Of a stretch of DNA of 64,000 nucleotides, positions 45,245-54,756 are shown piece by piece. A program made the translations under genes and the position numbers. Under the pieces are notes generated by a model. The model was given only the letters and a program-made list of their open reading frames with translations. It did no database searches and was not told where the DNA came from. Origin of the DNA: Brasilonema angustatum HA4187-MV1 (lineage in GTDB: Bacteria; Cyanobacteriota; Cyanobacteriia; Cyanobacteriales; Nostocaceae); contig JAHHGV010000001.1 of assembly GCA_019359695.1 (NCBI GenBank), positions 248,001-312,000 of the forward strand. Reading direction: 5' to 3'. Every line of letters begins with the position of its first letter. The stretch's first letter is position 1.

Positions 45245-46831
45245 CTAGATTTTCTGTATTCCAGGACGACCGTTTTCAACGACAAATGAAGCACGGTTAC
45301 TGATAGTGCCAGATTGGGTTGTCACGTTTGATAAGACTAGAAAATCTGACTGCCAGGTTTCGGGAGTCACCACACAACGGACATATCCTCGTTGACCGTT
45401 GTAAAATTTAATGTGGGGGTTGTCTGGCAAATACGCTTCAACTGTAGGACTTGAGTCTGCCCCATCTCCACCGGAAGTAATTGAGGTACAAACAAATTCA
45501 CTGCCAACGGTAGCGGATTCTGGTTTATTAAAGTCAGCTTTGAGATCCATTGCCCAGTTGGAATGGATATCGCCTGACAAGACGACTGGATTAAATGGTT
45601 TGCGTTGTTCTAGAAAACTCATTAGGCGATCGCGCGAAGCCAAATATCCATCCCACTTATCCATGCTGAAAGTTGCGCCTTCTCCTGCTTTCATATCTAT
45701 CTGAGCAACAACAACTTGCTGTGCCAGGATATTCCAACGAGCCGTAGAGCGATCTAAACCTTGGTATAGCCAATTTTCTTGACGTTTACCAGTAATCGTT
45801 GCATTGGGATCAAAATTTTCTGGACAACGTTCTTTAGTACCATCTCCACAAGGCTGATCTGTGCGATATTGACGGGTATCTAGTACATGGAAGGTCGCCA
45901 AATTGCCGAAGGAAAGCCGACGGAAAAGTTGCATATCTGGTCCTTCTGGCTTTGACAAGGGTCGTAACGGCATATGCTCGTAGTAAGCTTGATAAGCAGC
46001 TGCCCGACGTTGTAGGAAGATTTGAGGGTCTTGATCCGGTTCATCATCGATTTCTGAAGTGGCATTGGCGTAGTTGTTTTCCACCTCGTGGTCATCCCAA
46101 GTGACAATCCAGGGAAATGCTGCATGAGTTGCTTGCAGATTTGAATCGGTTTTGTAAAGGGCGTGACGATTGCGATAATCTTCCAGAGTCACAATTTCAG
46201 GACTATTGTGTTGTCTAGGACGATTTGCTGTAATTCCTCCCTCGTAGATGTAGTCGCCAACATGCACCACCAAGCTTAAGTCTTCCTGCGCCAAATATTT
46301 GTATGCTGTGTAGTACCCTTGCTCGTAGTGCTGACAGGAAACAAATGCAAAGGCAAATTTACTTAGGTCGCTACCTGGCTGAGGAGCGGTACGAGTGCGA
46401 CCAATTGGGCTTTCTTCCGTACCGGAGATGAATCGATACCAATACCATGTATTTGGTTTGAGTTTATTTACAACCACTCTCACTGAGTGAGCTAATTCTG
46501 GGATGGCAATTTCAGTGCCTTTTGCTACTACATTTCTCATGTTGGGATCAGTTGCCACTTCCCAACGAATTGGCACATTCACAGATGGCATTCCACCCCC
46601 TTGTAAAGGATTGGGAGCCAGACGAGTCCACAGTACCACGCTATTTGGATAAGGATCACCCGACGCCACACCAAGCGTGAAGGGATAACTGGAAAATGGG
46701 ACTTGGGCGATCGCTCGTTGATTGAATTGGTTAGCGATCGCCAAACCAGTCAATACCCCAGCCCCAATAATTAAGTTCCGTCGCTTGATACGGCTGCACA
46801 AAAATCGCTCAAAATTCTGGTAATCTAACAT
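45245..46831 (-). CDS. phoD: PhoD-family alkaline phosphatase
   Basis: The 528-residue protein is an exported phosphatase/phosphodiesterase that releases phosphate from organic esters. A Tat signal with a twin-Arg motif (RIKRRNLIIGAG) opens it, and FTLGVASGDPYPNSVVLWTR is the N-terminal domain mark. Metal/active-site motifs include FAFVSCQHYEQGYYTAYKYL, VVHVGDYIYEGG, WDDHEVENNYAN and PVVLSGDIHSNWAMDLK. PhoD enzymes use Ca2+ and Fe3+ and are Pho-regulated. No Pho box was located by eye. The GMC remnant lies immediately downstream. Confidence 0.93.
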   Translation of the reverse strand: MLDYQNFERFLCSRIKRRNLIIGAGVLTGLAIANQFNQRAIAQVPFSSYPFTLGVASGDPYPNSVVLWTRLAPNPLQGGGMPSVNVPIRWEVATDPNMRNVVAKGTEIAIPELAHSVRVVVNKLKPNTWYWYRFISGTEESPIGRTRTAPQPGSDLSKFAFAFVSCQHYEQGYYTAYKYLAQEDLSLVVHVGDYIYEGGITANRPRQHNSPEIVTLEDYRNRHALYKTDSNLQATHAAFPWIVTWDDHEVENNYANATSEIDDEPDQDPQIFLQRRAAAYQAYYEHMPLRPLSKPEGPDMQLFRRLSFGNLATFHVLDTRQYRTDQPCGDGTKERCPENFDPNATITGKRQENWLYQGLDRSTARWNILAQQVVVAQIDMKAGEGATFSMDKWDGYLASRDRLMSFLEQRKPFNPVVLSGDIHSNWAMDLKADFNKPESATVGSEFVCTSITSGGDGADSSPTVEAYLPDNPHIKFYNGQRGYVRCVVTPETWQSDFLVLSNVTTQSGTISNRASFVVENGRPGIQKI

Positions 46832-46920
46832 CTTTTTCCCCTGAGTAACTCACAAATCAAGGCAGAGGAACAGATGATCCAAGGCATCCAGGGTAAGAAT
46901 TAACAAACCACTAAACCAGT

Positions 46921-47121
46921 ATGTCAATCGTCGATATCACACTCTTTTACAGCGAGCGCCTTTTTTTGTGCCTAAATCAACCCGTCGAACTCACGTTAAT
47001 TCAAAGAACACCAGACGATCAAATTTTCCTGCTGCTTCAAGGTATCAACTGTTGCAAAGCCCGAGTTCAATTTACCACTCAGACATTAATTCCTAGCAAA
47101 GGAACAGTTAAGGCTGTTTGA
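46921..47121 (+). CDS. Hypothetical 66-residue ORF
   Basis: The frame reads as a compact protein (ELTLIQRTPDDQIFLLLQG, CCKARVQFTTQ) with amphipathic character and normal codon use, divergent from phoD. No clear ribosome-binding site precedes the ATG, and I know no family. It may be a real small gene or chance. Confidence 0.35.
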   Translation: MSIVDITLFYSERLFLCLNQPVELTLIQRTPDDQIFLLLQGINCCKARVQFTTQTLIPSKGTVKAV

Positions 47122-47444
47122 TTGAGCAAAATTCAGGGTGTAGGGGTTCTTTGGTAATTGGTTTTTTGAAAATCACCGAGTCCCTATGCCTAACGGCACG
47201 CTACGCTATCGGGACGGAAGTAAGGGTGTAGGGGTGTAGGGGTGTAGGGGAAACCCGTCCCGAATATTGGTTAGAAGCCTCCCCTTTTAAGGGGAAGAGA
47301 AAAAAAATGTGTTTTAAGACGGCGTTTGGCGCGTTCGCGGAGCGTGCCCGAAGGGCTTAAAAACACGGTGTCCTTGTTTCAAACTCCATCTCTAATGGGT
47401 GGAGTCCCCTACACCCTTATACCCCTATTCCCCTACACCCCTAG
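47122..47444. repeat. Repeat-rich gap
   Basis: The gap contains three tandem GTGTAGGGG units at about 47223-47250. The words CGGCACGCTACGCTATCGG (about 47189) and GCGTTCGCGGAGCGTGCCCG (about 47331-47350) belong to GC-rich interspersed repeats. The opposite-strand array CTACACCC / CCCCTACACCCC lies at about 47408-47443. No gene is present. Confidence 0.6.
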
Positions 47445-48077
47445 TTATCTAAAGATATCTATTTTCGTTGCACCTTGTCGTAAAACTTGCCAATTGTTTC
47501 CAGTCCATTTCACAACAGTCGAAGGAACACCATCTCCGTGTACCTCGTCTTTTAATTCTGTCGCCGCCAAAGTCAAGACATCAGGAAACTGTGCCGAAAT
47601 TTCTCCCATTGTTTGTAAAGGAGGTTGACCTGATAAATTGGCGCTGGTGGTTACAAGAGGACCTGTTTGTGCCAAGATAGTCTGGGCAATTCTACAATTA
47701 GGCACTCGAATTCCAATTGTCCTGTCAGGAGTAAGCTTATCCTTTTGAGAGGCTGAATCTCCATCAGAAATAGAAATTATTTCTTGTGGTACTAGTTCGG
47801 AGGCAGGCAACACCAAAGTCAGTGTTCCTGGCCAATATTTCTTGGCAACTCTGTGCCAAATTTCATACTCTTCGTCACTACCCGTGGTGAAAGACCAGAT
47901 TTCTTCAGCAGTCGCTGCCATTAAGATTAAGGGTTTATCTCGACTGCGCTGCTTAGCTGCGTAAATTAACTCTCCTTGTTCTGATAAAGCTGCCAATGCC
48001 GGAACAGTATCTGTAGGAAAGCTGACTAATTTACCAGCACGTGCGCCTAAGATAAGGGTGTCTAGGGAAACTTGCAT
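47445..48077 (-). CDS. tsaC: L-threonylcarbamoyladenylate synthase (YrdC/Sua5 family)
   Basis: TsaC makes threonylcarbamoyl-AMP, the first step of the universal t6A37 tRNA modification. The 210-residue protein has the YrdC core: LVSFPTDTVPALAALSEQGE, AAKQRSRDKPLILMAATAEE, GTLTLVLPASE and TIGIRVPNCRIAQTILAQTG followed by LVTTSANLSGQPP. It lies 106 bp downstream of prmC on the same strand, a pairing seen in many bacteria. tsaD, which uses the product, lies at 52.7 kb. Confidence 0.92.
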   Translation of the reverse strand: MQVSLDTLILGARAGKLVSFPTDTVPALAALSEQGELIYAAKQRSRDKPLILMAATAEEIWSFTTGSDEEYEIWHRVAKKYWPGTLTLVLPASELVPQEIISISDGDSASQKDKLTPDRTIGIRVPNCRIAQTILAQTGPLVTTSANLSGQPPLQTMGEISAQFPDVLTLAATELKDEVHGDGVPSTVVKWTGNNWQVLRQGATKIDIFR

Positions 48078-48183
48078 GAACAGAACTCAGAATTGCGAAC
48101 TTAAAACTCAGAATTGAGTTATCAGTTATCAGTGATCAATTCACTGTTGACTGTACTGAGTTCTGAGTTTTTACTTGGTGATG

Positions 48184-49098
48184 TTAGCTCTTTCTATATG
48201 CCAGAGCAAAGCGCTCAATGCCAGCTAAATCTTTATGAATCTGAATGTTACAGTAACTCCCTTGATTGTGCAACATTTCTCCCACAGCATCTGCCTGTCC
48301 TTTCATCATCTCAATCAACCAAACCCCACCAGAGCGTAAATAGGTGGAAGAAATTTCTACCAAATGGCGGATGCAATCTAAACCATCTATGCCACCGTCT
48401 AAAGCTAGATGTGGTTCATGCTTAACAACTTCAAGCTGTAGGGTAGGTATGATGTTAGTGGGAATATAGGGCGGGTTAGATACCATTCCGCTGAATTGAC
48501 CTTTGAGCAATGCTAAAGGTTCCCACCAAGAACCTTGGTAAAATTGAATACGCTCGCCAAAACCCAAATTTTGAGCGTTTGCCTTTGCAACCACTAGCGC
48601 CTCATGACTGTAGTCAACAGCGTGAATGATTGCTGTGGTGAAAACGTCTGCTAATCCAATGGCGATCGCCCCACTACCAGTTCCCAAATCAGCCCAGTGT
48701 CCTTGCTCTAAAGACGGTGTCACCGTACTGTTTCTCGCCGCAGCGACAGCTAAATCTATCAAGTACTCTGTTTCTGGTCTGGGAATCAAAACCGCGTTTG
48801 ACACAGCTATTTTATACTTTCGCCAAGGAGTTGCTCCTGCAACATATTGTACTGGCAAGTGTTCATTTAAGCGCTGCTGCCAGAGTTTGTCTAAATCCTC
48901 TAAAGATAATTTCAAACAAATCTCAGCCTGGTTTTTGTATGATTCCAAGCGCAATGCCAAGCGATCTAATCCAGCGACTTCTTGTAGTAACCAATCGACT
49001 TCAGTAGGTAAAATAGCAGTGGCATTAGCAGCTTGAATTGCCACCTTACGCCACTGCCAAAGTTGTAAACCAGTTACTGATAACTGCTTATCTGCCAT
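48184..49098 (-). CDS. prmC: Peptide chain release factor N5-glutamine methyltransferase
   Basis: PrmC (HemK) methylates the Gln of the GGQ motif in release factors RF1 and RF2. The 304-residue SAM-dependent enzyme has the N-terminal helical domain, the family block LIPRPETEYLIDLAVAAARN, the SAM-binding ADLGTGSGAIAIGLADVF and the catalytic NPPY in GMVSNPPYIPTN. The length is typical. It is followed by tsaC on the same strand. Confidence 0.96.
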   Translation of the reverse strand: MADKQLSVTGLQLWQWRKVAIQAANATAILPTEVDWLLQEVAGLDRLALRLESYKNQAEICLKLSLEDLDKLWQQRLNEHLPVQYVAGATPWRKYKIAVSNAVLIPRPETEYLIDLAVAAARNSTVTPSLEQGHWADLGTGSGAIAIGLADVFTTAIIHAVDYSHEALVVAKANAQNLGFGERIQFYQGSWWEPLALLKGQFSGMVSNPPYIPTNIIPTLQLEVVKHEPHLALDGGIDGLDCIRHLVEISSTYLRSGGVWLIEMMKGQADAVGEMLHNQGSYCNIQIHKDLAGIERFALAYRKS

Positions 49099-49122
49099 GC
49101 CTCTATACTATCAGGCATAAGT

Positions 49123-49941
49123 TTATTTCTTTTTGGGAGAGAGGTTTTGATTTGGAGCACCACTTCGCTTGCTAACGACATACTGCATGCTCTCAGTAGA
49201 TGGTACTATGGCGACTTGGCTGAGCCAAGTGTCATTTTTCTCTTTCAAAGTTTTAATGACTCCATCTATGTCTACAACCTGAATATCAGCCTTGGGAACT
49301 TGTTGCTTAACCTGGGTTAATAAATTTTGGGCGTCTTTTTGACTCAAGAACAAAGGAATAACTTCCTTGTTGTCAGTCTTCCGTTTGACGGATACATATC
49401 CCTTATCCGGAGATCTAACAATAAAAACAGGCACACTTGGGAACTGCTTAACTTCTTTACCGCTTTGGCGCAGCAATGTAACTGCTCCTTCTAAATCTTG
49501 TTTTCCAGGATTAAAAGCAAACACTAGGTTGTTTGGTTTCTTAGCATTTTCTTGAAGTTTCTGATAAATCATCCCCAAAGGTACTGGCGTCACTTGCAGG
49601 CTTTTTAACATATCTGCCATTTTTGGATCTTTACCTTTGACATTTCGCAGTTCGTTAATAAAAGCCTGAGCTTCCTGCCCACTCATAAAAACGTCTGTCA
49701 CCGTAGCTTGTTTATTTTGAGCGTTTTGAGCGTTTTGCCCATTTTGGGTATTGTTAGGCACTGTACGAGTGAGAGGCACACCCTGGTTGTTAGTAATCAA
49801 AAACACTGGTACTGGATCTAATTTTTCTTTAATTTGTTGTTCTGTCAATGCCAGCACTGGAGCATTTCCGCTAAAAACTGTTGTTAGCAGAGTACTCCCA
49901 ACCAAAGTCAATGTTGTGCCCCAGCGAACTAATAAATTCAT
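49123..49941 (-). CDS. Tic22-family protein
   Basis: The 272-residue protein has a signal peptide (LLVRWGTTLTLVGSTLLTTV, A-L-A-type cleavage near residue 32). It contains two Tic22-type repeats: VPVFLITNNQGVPLTRTV with DVFMSGQEAQAFINEL, and VPVFIVRSPDKGYVSVKR with PLFLSQKDAQNLLTQVKQQ. Cyanobacterial Tic22 is periplasmic or lumenal and is linked to outer-membrane biogenesis. ATG 49941 is preferred over the TTG/ATG region up to 49983, since it starts the signal peptide. A Gln/Asn-rich insert (NTQNGQNAQNAQNKQ) is distinctive. It lies 24 bp upstream of prmC and may be co-transcribed with it. Confidence 0.88.
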   Translation of the reverse strand: MNLLVRWGTTLTLVGSTLLTTVFSGNAPVLALTEQQIKEKLDPVPVFLITNNQGVPLTRTVPNNTQNGQNAQNAQNKQATVTDVFMSGQEAQAFINELRNVKGKDPKMADMLKSLQVTPVPLGMIYQKLQENAKKPNNLVFAFNPGKQDLEGAVTLLRQSGKEVKQFPSVPVFIVRSPDKGYVSVKRKTDNKEVIPLFLSQKDAQNLLTQVKQQVPKADIQVVDIDGVIKTLKEKNDTWLSQVAIVPSTESMQYVVSKRSGAPNQNLSPKKK

Positions 49942-50558
49942 AACTACTCCTCGCATCAATTTCTCTAAAATCAAGTCTGACAATATAGTTGGATTTGCAC
50001 AGTATTAACCAGTTCTAGATATATTACCTTCTTTGCTCATTAACTGTGCTGTTTTTGGTATTTCAATTTCGCCCTACTAAACAATTGCACTCGAACGGTA
50101 GATGATTGCTGTAATTAACAAAGGCGAAAAATGTGCTTTTTACTTCAAGGGTGTCTTCTGCCATTTTATTGGCTTTTTCAGCTATGGTTGACGACAATAA
50201 ATATGAGATCGTTCCTTCTAAATTTGTCGTAAAATGTCTCAAGGTTTACAGATTTCCTCTCTTGTGGCCTTCTTCAATGCTTGGAATTTATTTTGTCTAA
50301 TAGAAAAGAAGAAATAGCAAAGCAACATGATTAGTGCTTCTAGGAAAATATGCAATTTCAGTGTACATTGTCTGACAAATCAAACAAATAGTTGCAGCAT
50401 AATCCAGTTTTGACTTTTTGATTTAATTTTTTGATGGTATCTCCAAAAAATAATGGAAGTCATTTATGTATGCTTGAGTCATTTGCACGCTCAACCTAAG
50501 GTAACAGAATTTGAAGCGATATCCTGTTTGCTTGCGCTAATTGGTTGCACTATATAAA
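49942..50558. other. Non-coding stretch between tic22 and tRNA-Pro
   Basis: About 615 bp, AT-rich, with no credible ORF. The right part lies downstream of the tRNA. The region must contain the promoter of tic22. Nothing else was recognised. Confidence 0.45.
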
Positions 50559-50592
50559 TAAACCCTAAACCTGTATTCAGATCTAGGGTTTA
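50559..50592 (-). terminator. Terminator of the tRNA-Pro gene
   Basis: Arms of 9 bp (TAAACCCTA and TAGGGTTTA) form a perfect hairpin about 17 bp beyond the tRNA 3' end. On the minus strand the sequence TTTATATAG follows. Confidence 0.65.
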
Positions 50593-50608
50593 CTATTCAT
50601 CTATAAGA

Positions 50609-50682
50609 TCGGGATGACAGGATTTGAACCTGCGGCATCCTGCTCCCAAAGCAGGCGCGCTACCAAGCTGCGCTACATCCCG
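50609..50682 (-). tRNA. tRNA-Pro (anticodon TGG)
   Basis: On the minus strand, the acceptor arms CGGGATG and CATCCCG pair fully. The anticodon stem CCTGC/GCAGG encloses TTTGGGA, giving anticodon TGG, and the T-arm has GGTTCAAATCC. The discriminator base is A, and no CCA is encoded. It reads CCN codons. Confidence 0.96.
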
Positions 50683-50857
50683 ATTAACTTGTTATTTTAA
50701 CTTAGTTGTTGCTTTTTGGCGACAATCAATAGCTCATTTAAGATTCTACTTGATATATTGCCAAATATTCATCCACATCATATCATGCTTTGTTGCTTTT
50801 TGTAAACTGTTGCCTTCCCTATACATAGACTTATAACAGTAATGTCTCTGTTAAAAA

Positions 50858-51409
50858 TTAATGAGGGTACCAAAACATACCTTTGATGCCTTCTGGGTCG
50901 GACATAAACCCCAAACCCCGATAAAAATCTAAGACATGGGGGTCAGCAAATAGAGTCACATTACTAATTTCTTCGCTCCTGAGTTTTTTGAGTACATATT
51001 TCATAAGTGCCTTTCCCAGTCCTTTTGCTTGAAAGTCTGGGTGAACTACCACATCCCAAATTGTGGCATTAAAGGCATGATCTGACGTCGCACGGGCAAA
51101 ACCAATAAGTCGCCTTTTGTTTCCTCGTACTTGCCACATAGAGGCGACAAGAAAACTATGCTCAATAGCTTTTTTGACTTTTCGCAAAGGACGACGCGAC
51201 CAACCGACTGAATCGCATAGTTCCTCTAGTTCATACAGGTCAATATCTCGCTCGGTACTAAAAACTATACGAGTTTCCTGCTGATTAACTTCGGCAACAC
51301 CATTAGAGCCTGAGTTACCTACAGTTTCAACTGCATACTCTTCTGAGGGTGTTGTCCTAGTTGTTGAGTTAGCTTCTGATGTACTAAACCAAGTTTTCCA
51401 AAAACCCAT
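50858..51409 (-). CDS. GNAT acetyltransferase (Ycf52 / plastid NSI-like)
   Basis: The 183-residue protein matches the cyanobacterial homologue of plastid Ycf52. The distinctive block [18 protein letters not shown] ([14 protein letters not shown] in this copy) is followed by [17 protein letters not shown], the acetyl-CoA motif [20 protein letters not shown] and the end [20 protein letters not shown]. Plastid relatives acetylate proteins and amines such as serotonin, but the substrate here is unknown. ATG 51409 ([11 protein letters not shown]) is chosen because family members start there. The frame extends to 51469. Confidence 0.88.
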   Translation of the reverse strand: MGFWKTWFSTSEANSTTRTTPSEEYAVETVGNSGSNGVAEVNQQETRIVFSTERDIDLYELEELCDSVGWSRRPLRKVKKAIEHSFLVASMWQVRGNKRRLIGFARATSDHAFNATIWDVVVHPDFQAKGLGKALMKYVLKKLRSEEISNVTLFADPHVLDFYRGLGFMSDPEGIKGMFWYPH

Positions 51410-51733
51410 GCCAACGTGGTTCAGGTAGTATATACGAGGTGGTTTTGACTGATAAGAGTGCTGATTCACTTGTGATTAAACTACCGACGTTGTATCCCGC
51501 AACACATACAGTTGTTTTGTCTGTTGGCGGAATTTTCCGATGACAGTAGTCATTAAGCGTGCATCTTACACTAGTCTTTTTCAACTTTAGCATTTTGTTG
51601 TGGAGCTAAGAAGAAATTAGCTAAAACGGAAACATTTAAGAATAAATTGTGTATGACACCAGAATTCATGTCCCCCCATTTTCCCATCTCCTTACCTTGC
51701 CAACTCCCGAAGTGAACGGGGTACGATAGAAAT

Positions 51734-52663
51734 ATGGCAACCATCGAAATCTTGGGCGTTCCACACGCATACGAACTCACAGCTCCTACTTCCTACCCCC
51801 AGACCTTAGTTTTTATCCACGGATGGCTCAATAGCCGTGGATATTGGCAACCTGTAATTTCTCGGTTGTCAGATGATTTTCAGTGTCTGTCTTATGATTT
51901 AAGAGGTTTTGGGGAGTCGCAACGTAAATTAAAAACTGATTTTAGTCAAGAACAGAATTATTTCACCCAAAATACTAAATCTAGTCGTGCCGTTGTTGAT
52001 CCCTTTGATTCTGTGTATACTCCGGCTGCCTATACTCAAGATTTAGCAGATCTTCTCAAACAGCTAAACGTCAAGAGTGCTTGGTTGATTGGTCACTCTT
52101 TGGGAGGCATGATCGCCCTTTGGGGTGCTGCCCATATGCCGGAATGTGTCAAAGGAGTTATTTGCATTAACTCTGGTGGTGGAATTTACCTCAAGGAAGC
52201 TTTTGAGCAGTTTCGTTCAGCAGGTCAGCGGTTTTTGCAAGTTCGCCCTAAATGGCTTGGGCAATTGCCTCTGATTGATTTATTGTTTACTAGAGCGAGT
52301 GTAGCACGTCCTTTGGAGCGTAATTGGGCACGGCAGCGGGTTATTGATTTTGTTGTTGCCGATCCAGAAGCTGCTTTGGGAGCGTTGCTAGATTCTACAA
52401 CAGAGGAAGAAATTAACTATTTGCCCCAGCTGGTTGCTCAACTTAAGCAACCAATTTATTTCTTAGCTGGTGCGGAAGACAAGGTTATGGAACCTAAGTA
52501 TGTCCGTCATTTAGCTAGCTTTCACCCTCTTTTTTCTTACTGTGGTGACAATGTGATCGAAATTCCTGATTGCGGACACTTAGCAATGTTGGAACAGCCG
52601 GATGCAGTTGCTACTCATATTCGCTCTGTCGTCAAGAATCAATCGTCAGTCGTCAATTGTTAA
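51734..52663 (+). CDS. Alpha/beta hydrolase
   Basis: The 309-residue protein is a standard alpha/beta hydrolase. It has the oxyanion region LVFIHGWLNSRGYWQPVI, the strand DLRGFGESQR, the nucleophile elbow WLIGHSLGGMIALWGAA (Ser), a late acid segment YFLAGAEDKVMEPKY and the catalytic His in IPDCGHLAMLEQPDAV. There is no signal peptide. The substrate is unknown (esterase, haloalkane dehalogenase or C-C hydrolase types are possible). It is convergent with tsaD (10 bp between stops). Confidence 0.88.
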   Translation: MATIEILGVPHAYELTAPTSYPQTLVFIHGWLNSRGYWQPVISRLSDDFQCLSYDLRGFGESQRKLKTDFSQEQNYFTQNTKSSRAVVDPFDSVYTPAAYTQDLADLLKQLNVKSAWLIGHSLGGMIALWGAAHMPECVKGVICINSGGGIYLKEAFEQFRSAGQRFLQVRPKWLGQLPLIDLLFTRASVARPLERNWARQRVIDFVVADPEAALGALLDSTTEEEINYLPQLVAQLKQPIYFLAGAEDKVMEPKYVRHLASFHPLFSYCGDNVIEIPDCGHLAMLEQPDAVATHIRSVVKNQSSVVNC

Positions 52664-52673
52664 TAGAGTCAAG

Positions 52674-53732
52674 TTAAAGATTATCTGTACCAGTTTTATA
52701 CAACTCCATAACTTGGCTCAGCGCTAACCTAGAGTGAACGCCTAAGGTCAGAGGCGAAGTATGACCTCTGTTGAGGTGGTCAGCAGCAGTACAACCAATC
52801 ATAGCGGCATTATCGGTACAAAATTTTAGGGGAGGGAATAGCACGCGTAGGTTATGAGTTTGTGCTGCTTGTTGTAAATGTTGTCTTAACCCACTGTTGG
52901 CTGCTACGCCTCCACCAATGGCAATGGTGGAAAGACCATAATCTAGAGCACAAGTTATTGCCCTTTTGGTGAGGGAGCGTGCTACAGTTTCCTGAAAACT
53001 AGCCGCCACATCTTTTGTTGGTAAAAACTGTCCATCTTTCTCAAATTGCTGTACCAACCGCAACACTGCTGTTTTTAACCCACTAAAACTTGCATCATAC
53101 CGATGATATCCACCACCTGGTAGAGAAACTTTCCCCTCTGGTAGTGTAAAAGCTTGCGGATTTCCCTGCAATGCTTGCTTGTCAATTGCTGGCCCGCCGG
53201 GATATCCCAAATTCAATAAACGTGCCACTTTATCAAACGCTTCACCAGCTGCATCATCACGAGTTTCTCCTAAGGTCTCATACACACCACAATCTTTGAC
53301 GTAAATTAAGCTTGTATGACCACCAGAAACTAGTAAGCTAAGGAAAGGAGGCTCTAAGGTTGGCTCACTTAAATAAGTAGCGTAAATGTGACCTTCGAGA
53401 TGATGAACACCCAAAAATGGCTTTTTATGTACCATTGCTAAGGTTTTGGCGGCAGTTAACCCGACCAATAACGCCCCAACCAACCCAGGAGCACAAGTCG
53501 CCGCAATGCCGTCAATTTTACCCCAATCTACTTCTGCTTGTTCCATGGCTTGGGCGATCGCCCCATTTATCGTTTCTAGATGCTGCCGGGATGCGACTTC
53601 CGGCACAACTCCACCATACTGCTGATGAACTGGAATTTGCGAAGCAATAATACTACTACAAACTTGACGATTGTTTACAATTGCTACGGCAGTTTCATCA
53701 CAGCTCGTTTCTATTGCTAAAACAGTTGCCAT
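52674..53732 (-). CDS. tsaD: tRNA N6-adenosine threonylcarbamoyltransferase
   Basis: TsaD (Gcp/Kae1) transfers threonylcarbamoyl from the TsaC product to A37 of ANN-decoding tRNAs. The 352-residue ASKHA-fold enzyme has [19 protein letters not shown], the metal-binding HxxxH in [34 protein letters not shown], and [13 protein letters not shown]-type sequence ([13 protein letters not shown]). The length is normal. The gene lies beside, and divergent from, psaF, a neighbourhood commonly conserved in cyanobacteria. Confidence 0.96.
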   Translation of the reverse strand: MATVLAIETSCDETAVAIVNNRQVCSSIIASQIPVHQQYGGVVPEVASRQHLETINGAIAQAMEQAEVDWGKIDGIAATCAPGLVGALLVGLTAAKTLAMVHKKPFLGVHHLEGHIYATYLSEPTLEPPFLSLLVSGGHTSLIYVKDCGVYETLGETRDDAAGEAFDKVARLLNLGYPGGPAIDKQALQGNPQAFTLPEGKVSLPGGGYHRYDASFSGLKTAVLRLVQQFEKDGQFLPTKDVAASFQETVARSLTKRAITCALDYGLSTIAIGGGVAANSGLRQHLQQAAQTHNLRVLFPPLKFCTDNAAMIGCTAADHLNRGHTSPLTLGVHSRLALSQVMELYKTGTDNL

Positions 53733-54037
53733 TGCTACAATAAAATGGTAAGTACAAAGGAGCTATTCGGCTACAGGTGTTTCTCTTGCACAAAAGGCAG
53801 TAGGTTACTGAGTGCCCGGTTGTGAGTAAAATTCTGGAAAAATTTTACTTATAACTGACTTGCGAACTCAGAACTTCATAAGAACTGGTTTGAGAAGCTT
53901 TAACTTTTATTTACTTCAACTTTACTCGGTTCACGCGCAAGAGTATCATGACATCCTAGTTCTACAAATCAAGATTGTACAAGCCGCTTCGTTTTGTACA
54001 AAAAACTTTTTGTTTCGTAATAAAAGGAAACAATTCC
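53733..54037. other. Promoter and leader region of psaF
   Basis: About 305 bp between tsaD and psaF (divergent). A long untranslated leader is likely. Frames that run through it (53860 and 53975) do not fit PsaF, whose natural start is ATG 54038. Confidence 0.5.
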
Positions 54038-54535
54038 ATGCGTCGCTTGTTTGCTTTAGTTCTAGCTATTTGTGTTTGGTTCAACTTTTCCCCACCAGCT
54101 TTAGCGCTTGGGGAGAATCTTGTACCATGTGCTGAATCCCCTAGCTTTCAGGAGAGAGCAGCATCTGCCCGGAATACAACAGCTGACCCCGAATCTGGGA
54201 AAAAGCGGTTTGAGCGCTATTCTCAAGCCCTGTGCGGACCAGAAGGTTTACCTCATCTCATAGTAGATGGTCGCTTAGATCGCGCTGGTGACTTTCTGAT
54301 TCCTAGCATTCTTTTTCTCTACATCGCTGGCTGGATTGGCTGGGTAGGTCGTACCTACCTACAGGTCATTAAAAAACAAGGGAGCGATGTTGAACAAAAA
54401 GAAATTCAGATTGATGTTGCTCTAGCGCTTCCAATTATGGCATCAGGCTTCGCTTGGCCTGCAGCAGCGGTACAACAACTACTGTCTGGTCAACTAACAG
54501 CCAAAGATGAAGAAATCCCCATTTCGCCGCGTTAA
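54038..54535 (+). CDS. psaF: Photosystem I reaction centre subunit III
   Basis: PsaF docks electron donors (cytochrome c6 or plastocyanin) at the lumenal side of photosystem I. From ATG 54038 the 165-residue precursor has a signal peptide ([23 protein letters not shown] cleavage near residue 24), the Cys-containing domain [14 protein letters not shown] and [20 protein letters not shown], and the transmembrane segment [28 protein letters not shown] lies 7 bp upstream. It heads a psaF-psaJ-psaL run. Confidence 0.97.
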   Translation: MRRLFALVLAICVWFNFSPPALALGENLVPCAESPSFQERAASARNTTADPESGKKRFERYSQALCGPEGLPHLIVDGRLDRAGDFLIPSILFLYIAGWIGWVGRTYLQVIKKQGSDVEQKEIQIDVALALPIMASGFAWPAAAVQQLLSGQLTAKDEEIPISPR

Positions 54536-54574
54536 TTCAACATCAGTCATTCACACATTTTGGAGTATAGATTA

Positions 54575-54709
54575 ATGAACCAAAATCATTTTGTGAAGTT
54601 TCTTTCCACAGCACCAGTCATAACTACCATATGGTTGTTTATCACTGCTGGCATTTTGATTGAATTTAATCGCTTTTTCCCTGATTTACTTTTCCATCCT
54701 ATGCCGTAA
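54575..54709 (+). CDS. psaJ: Photosystem I reaction centre subunit IX
   Basis: This 44-residue single-span membrane protein stabilises PsaF in photosystem I. The sequence starts [20 protein letters not shown] and ends [14 protein letters not shown], the classical PsaJ pattern, with one hydrophobic helix (about 13-32). TGGAG lies 10 bp before the ATG. It sits 39 bp after psaF and 47 bp before psaL. Confidence 0.95.
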   Translation: MNQNHFVKFLSTAPVITTIWLFITAGILIEFNRFFPDLLFHPMP

Positions 54710-54756
54710 ATTACGGAGAACACTGCCAACACTTTATTGAGAGGCACACAGAAAAT

